18,256 nucleotides of DNA from NCBI GenBank assembly GCA_022571615.1, contig JACZXM010000010.1, forward strand, positions 1-18,256. The letters are read 5' to 3'. The translations under genes and the position numbers were made by a program. Below the pieces are notes generated by a model, which saw only the letters and a program-made list of their open reading frames with translations, did no database searches and had not been told where the DNA came from. This stretch comes from Acidobacteriota bacterium. GTDB taxonomy: Bacteria > Acidobacteriota > UBA890 > WLXD01. The number at the start of each line of letters is the position of its first letter. Within the stretch, counting starts at the first letter, position 1. Positions 13,266 through 18,256 of this stretch are shown one piece after another.

Positions 13266-15971
13266 TTATACTTCGCGCAGGGCGGTGAGCGGGTCCACCC
13301 TGCGTGCGCGCCAGGCAGGAACGAGTGTTCCAGCCAATGCTACCAGCCCGAGAACCGCGCCCGCCGCGCCCAGGTTGGCCAGGCTCGGTGGGCTCACGAG
13401 TTCCATCACAGCGCCGAGCACGCGGCCGCCCAGAATTGCCAGCCCAAGGCCGATTGCCAGCCCCGGCAGCACCAGCACCAACGCCCGCCGCAGGACCAGC
13501 CGCACGATCGCGCCCCCGCCAGCGCCCACTGCCATTCGCACACCGAACTCGCGCCCCTGCTGCGACACGAAGGCCGCCATCACCCCGTATACACCGAGCG
13601 CTGCCAGCCCGACGGCAACGAAGGCGAAGAACCCGAGGAGCAACGTCAGCCGGCGCGGTGCCGCAACCGAGTCCTCCACCAGAGCTGGCAACGTTCGGAT
13701 CCGCGTCGGCGCCGTGTTTGGCATCAGAGTCGCAAGCTTGGACCGCACCGCATCGAGTATCTCGGCGGCAGCGCCCGGCCCCCGCACGGTCAGGAAGACC
13801 TGCGACTGGGGTTGCTGCGCCAGCGGCACGTAGATGGTGGGAACCTCCGGCCGTTGCAGCCCCTCGTAGCGAACGCCACCGACCAACCCCACAACGGTGA
13901 ACCATGGCCCCGAGCCGCCGAACTGCATCTGCTCGCCCAACGCCTCACGACTCCGCAGGTAGCGATCGGCAAAGGTGGTGTCGACCATCGTGACCGGTCG
14001 CCCTTGTGCGCCGTCGGCGTCGTCAAATGCCCGCCCGCTGATCAGTGGCACGCCGAGAGTGTCGAAGAAGCCGGGGCTCACCGACACGAAGTGGGCCACC
14101 TCCTGACCGGGGTCCGCTTCGCCCTCGCTCGGCCGGCGAACGAAATTGTTCCGGCCGCGAAGCTCCGAAGGCGGCAGGCTGGTGCTCAGGGCGGCTCTCT
14201 CGACCCCAGGCGTCGCCGCCATCGCGTCGCGGATCTCGCCGTAGAGGCTCAGTAGACCCTCGGTCGAACCCAGGGCCTCGACCGGCGGCGCAAGGCGTAG
14301 CGTCACGCCGGAGGTAGCGTCGAACCCCGGATCCACCCGCTGCAGCTTCAGCACGCTCTCGACCATCAACAGCGCACCGGTCAGCAACGGCACCGCCAGG
14401 GCAAGCTCGACCACGACCAGAACCGCTCGCGTCCGCATCTGCTGCCTCGCCGCGGTCGCCGTTTGGCTCCCCTCGCGGATCGATCGCGCCGCGTCGGCGC
14501 CCAGGCCGTGGCGGGCCGGAACCAGCCCGAAGACCAACGCCGCCAGCACCATGACAGCCACCGTGAAGGCCAGCACCGACCCGTCGAGGACGATCTCCGA
14601 CTGCCGCGGCAATCCGGCGGGAGCATTGCGCGCCAGCACCTCCAACAAAGCACGCCCGAGGCCGATGCCTGCAACACCCCCCAGCCCGGCAAGCACGGCG
14701 CCTTCCGCCAGAAGCTGACCCAGCAATCGCCCGCGTCCGGCGCCCAGCGCCACCCGCAACGCAAACTCGTGGCGGCGCCGAGCAGCGCGCGAAAGCAACA
14801 GGCTGGCGACGTTGGACAGGGCGATGAACAGCACCAGCAGGACGGCGATCATGAGCGCCCAGAGCGTCGGGCCGACGTCGCCGACGACCTCGCGTGACCA
14901 GGACGTGGTGACGTAGTGGGTATCCGTTGCGTCGAAGCTGTCTGCCCACCGCTCGCCCACCTGGCGATCGAGCGGTTCGAGAGCTGCCGCCACCTGCTCT
15001 TGCGTCCATCCGGGCGCCATGCGGCCGACCACGGTGAGAAAGAACGGGCCTCGCCGACCGGGCTCGAGCATGCGAAAGGCCGGCCAGATCTCCGCCCGGG
15101 CGTTGCCGAGCGGTCGAAAATCGGGCGGCATGACACCGAGCACACGGTGCGCGGTGCCGTTGATCTCGAGCGATCTGCCGACCACGTCGTCGGTTGCCCC
15201 CAGACGCCGCTGCCAGAACCCGTGCGACACCAAGAGCGTCGGTTCCGCGTCCGGTTCATCTTCCCCCGGCTGCAGCGTTCGCCCGAGCAGCGGCGCCACG
15301 CCCAGCGCCTCGAAGTATCCGACCGTCACCCAGGTTCCGTCGACGGCCTCGGGCTCGATGCCACCGGTCAGCGTCATCTGAAACGTCTGCCGGTACCAGC
15401 TACTGCCCGAGGTCGTGAAGGCGGCCACCTGCTCGAAGCCCTGAGCTTGTCTGAGCGACAGAAAGTCGGCCACCGAGACATTGAACCGGTTCCTCGGGTT
15501 CTGGAGCGAGATCCGCAGCAGGCGCTCCGGAGCGGCATACGGGAGCGGGCGCAGGATAACGGAATTGACGATGCTGAAAACAGCGCTGTTGACACCGATG
15601 CCCACCGCCAGCACCGACACCGAAACCAGCGTGAAGGCCGGCGCTTGTCGCAGCTGGCGAACGCCGCCGCGCAGGTCGCCAAGCAACACGGCGACACGGC
15701 GCGGCATCTGTGCCCACCAGGGCCGCCGTCGGCCCGCGCTGATGGCGAACGAGGAGCCTCTCCAGGCAAAGTCAATGAGCGCGATCAGCTCCCGGAGGCG
15801 CAATGCGACCCTCTGCGGGACCGGCAGGCGATGGGAATCGCCGAGCCGTTGCCTCAGAGTGGACAACAGTTCGTCAGCGTAACCATCGCCGATCCGATCG
15901 CGGCCAGCCCGGATGACCAGGCGGCAAAGGCGCAGATACCAGCCGTCCGGGAACGGGTGCCGCTCAGCCAT
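13266..15971 (-). CDS. ADOP-type orphan ABC permease (MacB/FtsX-like, duplicated)
   Basis: 901 residues. ADOP proteins are large fused permeases with two FtsX-type modules and no dedicated ATPase; transport substrate is unknown. Residues 1-90 form a cytosolic lead (YLRLCRLVIRAG, YADELLSTL). The first transmembrane segment is about 114-140 (VLAVGIGVNSAVFSIVNSV), followed by the periplasmic MacB-like domain with VSHGFWQRRLGA. Further segments lie near 368-392, 424-445, 464-485, 514-538, 774-798, 830-850 and 867-889. The cytosolic FALRVALGAGRGRLLGQLL and EFGVRMAVGAGGGAIVRL motifs contact an ATPase in true ABC systems. It ends in the typical DPLTALREV. The ATG at 15971 overlaps the PadR stop by 8 bases (stop at 15964-15966), so the two are co-expressed. 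The frame is open to 16193, but those residues shadow PadR. Confidence 0.92.
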   Translation of the reverse strand: MAERHPFPDGWYLRLCRLVIRAGRDRIGDGYADELLSTLRQRLGDSHRLPVPQRVALRLRELIALIDFAWRGSSFAISAGRRRPWWAQMPRRVAVLLGDLRGGVRQLRQAPAFTLVSVSVLAVGIGVNSAVFSIVNSVILRPLPYAAPERLLRISLQNPRNRFNVSVADFLSLRQAQGFEQVAAFTTSGSSWYRQTFQMTLTGGIEPEAVDGTWVTVGYFEALGVAPLLGRTLQPGEDEPDAEPTLLVSHGFWQRRLGATDDVVGRSLEINGTAHRVLGVMPPDFRPLGNARAEIWPAFRMLEPGRRGPFFLTVVGRMAPGWTQEQVAAALEPLDRQVGERWADSFDATDTHYVTTSWSREVVGDVGPTLWALMIAVLLVLFIALSNVASLLLSRAARRRHEFALRVALGAGRGRLLGQLLAEGAVLAGLGGVAGIGLGRALLEVLARNAPAGLPRQSEIVLDGSVLAFTVAVMVLAALVFGLVPARHGLGADAARSIREGSQTATAARQQMRTRAVLVVVELALAVPLLTGALLMVESVLKLQRVDPGFDATSGVTLRLAPPVEALGSTEGLLSLYGEIRDAMAATPGVERAALSTSLPPSELRGRNNFVRRPSEGEADPGQEVAHFVSVSPGFFDTLGVPLISGRAFDDADGAQGRPVTMVDTTFADRYLRSREALGEQMQFGGSGPWFTVVGLVGGVRYEGLQRPEVPTIYVPLAQQPQSQVFLTVRGPGAAAEILDAVRSKLATLMPNTAPTRIRTLPALVEDSVAAPRRLTLLLGFFAFVAVGLAALGVYGVMAAFVSQQGREFGVRMAVGAGGGAIVRLVLRRALVLVLPGLAIGLGLAILGGRVLGAVMELVSPPSLANLGAAGAVLGLVALAGTLVPAWRARRVDPLTALREV

Positions 15972-16320
15972 TGGCTCGCGCCGTGGGCGCAGGCAGCACC
16001 TTCTTGTCGCAGGCGACCTCGAGCAACTTGGCGAGGCGCTCGGACTCCGCCCGCAGGACCGCCCGCCCGAACGCGGTGGGCTCGTAATTGCGCCGGCGAG
16101 GCTCGCTGGACGCGACCGGTTCGATGAGCTGCTCTTGCACCATCCGCTTGATCGCCGCGTACAGCGTGCCGGCCTCAACATGCATGGCCCCATCGGTGCG
16201 GCGCTCGATCTCCTGGATGATGCCGTAGCCGTGCAACCGCCGATCCGCCATCGCCAACAACACGTGGTAGGTCAGGTGAGTGAGCGGCAATAGCTCTTCG
16301 GGGGTCCTGGAACGCTGCAC
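15964..16320 (-). CDS. PadR family transcriptional regulator (ADOP-linked)
   Basis: 118 residues. The winged-helix PadR domain is clear: LTHLTYHVLLAMADRRLHGYGIIQEIERRTDGAM, then the recognition region VEAGTLYAAIKRMVQEQLIEPV, and the wing RRRNYEPTAFGRAVLRAE. PadR proteins dimerise through a C-terminal helix (ESERLAKLLEVACDK here) and usually repress their own operon until a ligand or stress relieves them. It is translationally linked to the ADOP permease by an 8-base overlap, so it probably controls that gene. Start is GTG at 16320 with GAGG 6 bases upstream. The 12+12 inverted repeat upstream at 16341-16382 is the likely self-binding site. Confidence 0.9.
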   Translation of the reverse strand: MQRSRTPEELLPLTHLTYHVLLAMADRRLHGYGIIQEIERRTDGAMHVEAGTLYAAIKRMVQEQLIEPVASSEPRRRNYEPTAFGRAVLRAESERLAKLLEVACDKKVLPAPTARANG

Positions 16321-16340
16321 GGTACACCTCGGAGGGGAAG

Positions 16341-16382
16341 CTACTATAGGGACAATCTATACAGTGGTTATCCCTACAGTAG
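16341..16382. promoter_or_regulatory. Inverted repeat, probable PadR operator
   Basis: CTACTATAGGGA (16341-16352) and TCCCTACAGTAG (16371-16382) are reverse complements at 11 of 12 positions, separated by 18 bases that contain a further CTATACAG motif. It lies 21-62 bases upstream of the minus-strand PadR start and overlaps the expected promoter. PadR proteins bind such AT-rich dyads. Which of the two local PadR proteins binds it is not decided by the sequence. Confidence 0.6.
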
Positions 16383-16464
16383 CGATCTGACTCCGACGTG
16401 TCAATCTGCGACGACCGCCCTTCCAGTTCTGACTCAGGAATGTCCTTCATCGCCTTGCGCAAGA

Positions 16465-16503
16465 ATACATGTATCGTGTATATATACCCAACACATATAT
16501 ACT
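16465..16503 (+). promoter_or_regulatory. AT-rich palindromic promoter region of second PadR gene
   Basis: Two perfect palindromes occur close together, ATACATGTAT at 16465-16474 and GTATATATAC at 16478-16487, followed by a second TATATAC at 16496-16502. TATACT at 16498-16503 could be a -10. An alternative is TTGCGC (16455-16460) with TATATA (16479-16484) at 18-base spacing. This is the likely promoter and self-operator of the plus-strand PadR gene. The motifs differ from the other operator 80-120 bases away. Confidence 0.55.
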
Positions 16504-16520
16504 CTGAGAGGCTGATACTC

Positions 16521-16895
16521 ATGCTCATCCAGGCCCCTGACGATCCCGCCGCCTACCTGCCGCTCAGTCCCACAGACTTCCACCTGCTGCTGGTGCTGTC
16601 GCGGGGCAACTCCTACGGCTACGCCCTCATGAAGGCGATGCAGGCGCAGTCGGGCGGCGTGATCCGGCCGGAGATCGGCTCGCTGTACCGTATCCTCGCT
16701 CGTTTGGTGGGCGCGGGGCTGGCGGCTGCGGCGGGTGATCGGGTACCGGAGAGCGATGGCCCGGGCCGGCCGCGACGCTACTACCGGATCACGTCGCTGG
16801 GGCACACAGTGGTGGAGGCCGAGACCGCTCGTTTGCGAGCGCTCATCGGCCAGGCCTCCGGAGGTGCGCTGGCCGACAGCCGCGGCGAGGCATGA
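16521..16895 (+). CDS. PadR family transcriptional regulator (second, divergent)
   Basis: 124 residues. The PadR winged helix is seen as LSPTDFHLLLVLSRGNSYGYALMKAMQAQ, then GVIRPEIGSLYRILARLVGAGL, and the wing GRPRRYYRITSLGHTVVEAETARL. The short PESDGPGRPRR loop in the wing makes it different from the neighbouring minus-strand PadR. It should repress its own operon with the ADOP permease. The frame is open from 16398, but that part lies in the AT-rich promoter, so I choose ATG 16521, which has GAGAGG 9 bases upstream and begins close to the conserved domain. Its stop overlaps the next gene's ATG (ATGA at 16892-16895). Confidence 0.88.
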   Translation: MLIQAPDDPAAYLPLSPTDFHLLLVLSRGNSYGYALMKAMQAQSGGVIRPEIGSLYRILARLVGAGLAAAAGDRVPESDGPGRPRRYYRITSLGHTVVEAETARLRALIGQASGGALADSRGEA

Positions 16896-18256
16896 TGCGA
16901 CTGACCCTGCTGGCCGCTCGGGCCGCGGTACGGCTGTACCCCGAGCCTTTCCGGCGCCGCTACGCGGAACCGCTGGTGCAAACGTTCGTCGACCAGCTCG
17001 AGGCGGAGCGGCATCGAGGTGCGTTGAGGCGACGTCTCGTTGCCTCCCGCTCCGTGCTCGAACTTCTGCTCGCCGCGACCTGCGAGCGCCTTCGGCCTTC
17101 TCATCTACCATCCCCACCGCGACGCCAAACGTCGCGAGGCATCCTCATGGACACAGTCATCGCCGACTTCCGCTTCGCCGCCCGCTCGTTGCTCAAGCGC
17201 CCGGCCTTCAGCCTGGTGGCCCTCGGCACCCTAGCCCTCGCCATCGGCGCCAGTACCGCTGTCTTCACGGTCATAAACGGGGTGCTCCTGAAACCGCTGC
17301 CGTATCCCGAGCCCGAGCGCATCCTGCGACTGCGGTCGCTCTACAACGCCTCCGAGACCACCGGCATGTCCGAGCCCGACCTTGCCGACCTGCAGAGCCA
17401 GATCGACGGCATCGAGCGGACGGTGGGCTACTCGGGCGAGAGCTTCACACTCACCGGGTTCGGGGACGCGGAGATGATCGGTGGCGCTAGCACCACCGGA
17501 GCCCTGCTGACGCTATTCGGGTTGGCGCCGGCAATGGGGCGCGATTTCACCGCCGAGGACGGCCTGGAAGGCAACCGCGACGTGGTGATCGTCAGCCACG
17601 CATTCTGGACCGGGCGGCTGGGCTCCGATCCCGACGTGCTCGGCCGCACCCTGAAGCTCGACTCGAAGGACCTGGCGATCATCGGCGTTGCTCAGCGCGG
17701 CTTCGACTTTCCCCGTGGGGCACAGCTGTGGACGCCCTACAACTACCCGGAGGAAGGGTGCGGCCGGGGCTGCGGCGTCTGGGGCGGCCTGGCACGACTG
17801 GCTCCCGACGCGGATCTCGAGTCGGTCCGCCGCCAGGCCGATGTCGTCGCCGAGCGGCTGCGCGCCGAGTATCCCGCGTCCAACGCCACCAAGACCTTCG
17901 TTCTCAAGCCGCTCGCCGAGGACATGGTGGGCGAGGTGCGCACCGGCCTGCTGATGCTACTCGTCGCGGTGCTGGCGGTCTTGGGCGTGGCCTGCGCCAA
18001 CGTTGCCAACCTGCTGCTGGTGCGCGGCGCCGGGCGTGCCGACGAGCTCTCCGTGCGCGCGGCCCTCGGTGCGAGTCGCGGCCGCATCGTCCGGCAGCTG
18101 TTGATGGAGAGCCTGGTATTGTCGACCGCCGCCGGGCTCGTGGGGCTGGCGATCGCGCGCGTTGGAACCGCCTGGCTCATCTCGATGGCCCCCGAGCGCC
18201 TGCCGCGGCTGCAGGAGGTCGCACTGGATGCCACTGCCATGAGTTTCGCCGTGGTC
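16892..18256 (+). CDS. ADOP-type orphan ABC permease, partial (runs off right edge)
   Basis: 455 residues are visible with no stop, about half of the roughly 800-900 usual in the family. Residues 1-85 are the cytosolic lead (AARAAVRLYPEPFRRRYAEPL). A transmembrane segment at about 105-132 (ALGTLALAIGASTAVFTVING) precedes the MacB-like periplasmic domain with VSHAFWTGRLGSDPDVLGRTL. A second segment is near 353-376 (VLGVACANVANLLL), then the coupling motif ELSVRAALGASRGRIVRQLL and a third segment near 408-429. These match the other ADOP protein in order but not closely in sequence, so this looks like an old paralogue. Two tandem ATGs (16892, 16895) overlap the PadR stop, implying coupling. No ATPase gene is visible. 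Substrate is unknown. Confidence 0.9.
   Translation, partial: MMRLTLLAARAAVRLYPEPFRRRYAEPLVQTFVDQLEAERHRGALRRRLVASRSVLELLLAATCERLRPSHLPSPPRRQTSRGILMDTVIADFRFAARSLLKRPAFSLVALGTLALAIGASTAVFTVINGVLLKPLPYPEPERILRLRSLYNASETTGMSEPDLADLQSQIDGIERTVGYSGESFTLTGFGDAEMIGGASTTGALLTLFGLAPAMGRDFTAEDGLEGNRDVVIVSHAFWTGRLGSDPDVLGRTLKLDSKDLAIIGVAQRGFDFPRGAQLWTPYNYPEEGCGRGCGVWGGLARLAPDADLESVRRQADVVAERLRAEYPASNATKTFVLKPLAEDMVGEVRTGLLMLLVAVLAVLGVACANVANLLLVRGAGRADELSVRAALGASRGRIVRQLLMESLVLSTAAGLVGLAIARVGTAWLISMAPERLPRLQEVALDATAMSFAVV

Noticed and set aside
16398..16520. N-terminal extension of the second PadR
   Set aside because: It lies across the AT-rich promoter and adds residues with no PadR similarity; ATG 16521 has a Shine-Dalgarno.

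Overview
The window is high-GC DNA, densely coded on both strands, and most likely comes from an Acidobacteriota chromosome. The best evidence for this is two large orphan permeases of the ADOP type (MacB/FtsX-like, no ATPase nearby), each paired with a PadR regulator. A signal-peptide VWA protein of the kind common in that phylum supports it. The taxonomic call is inference from gene content, and no rRNA or tRNA gene was seen.

Layout. 1-299 is leader DNA, perhaps with the start of a minus-strand gene at its left edge. 300-983 (+) is a DUF2461 protein. It converges on a minus-strand pair made of an exported nucleosidase (1881-2807) and an alanyl-tRNA-editing-like protein (1009-1884) that overlap by ATGA. 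The editing protein appears to have lost its metal-binding core by an in-frame deletion. The ribosome-associated GTPase HflX (+) follows; its conserved N-terminus has no ATG, GTG or TTG start, and an AUC start behind a strong Shine-Dalgarno fits best. A GH113-like lipoprotein glycosidase (4761-5897, -) comes next, then a compact VapBC toxin-antitoxin module (6082-6790, +) with a near-perfect 23-bp operator palindrome and a probably leaderless antitoxin mRNA.

6881-8752 (-) encodes a secreted VWA-TPR protein, divergent from a cyclase/kynurenine-formamidase-family enzyme (8973-9749, +). Their shared 220-bp spacer carries a 22-bp-arm inverted repeat. After the cyclase lies a minus-strand scrap of a subtilisin-like (S8) protease in unusually AT-rich DNA. 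10001-11725 (-) is a secreted cyclophilin fused to a seven-unit FG-GAP/VCBS beta-propeller that seems to close by a split blade. 11871-13184 (-) is a glycerate 2-kinase of the MOFRL family.

The right end holds two head-to-head PadR-ADOP units: an ADOP permease (13266-15971, -) with its PadR (15964-16320, -), and a second PadR (16521-16895, +) with a second ADOP permease (16892 to the window edge, +). Each pair overlaps at the stop/start, and the central 200 bp contains two different AT-rich palindromic elements, one near each promoter. I found no CRISPR array, prophage, insertion sequence or biosynthetic cluster. The genes do not form one obvious pathway. The most unusual items are the HflX start, the excised editing core, the spacer inverted repeat, the split-blade propeller fusion and the mirrored PadR-ADOP locus.
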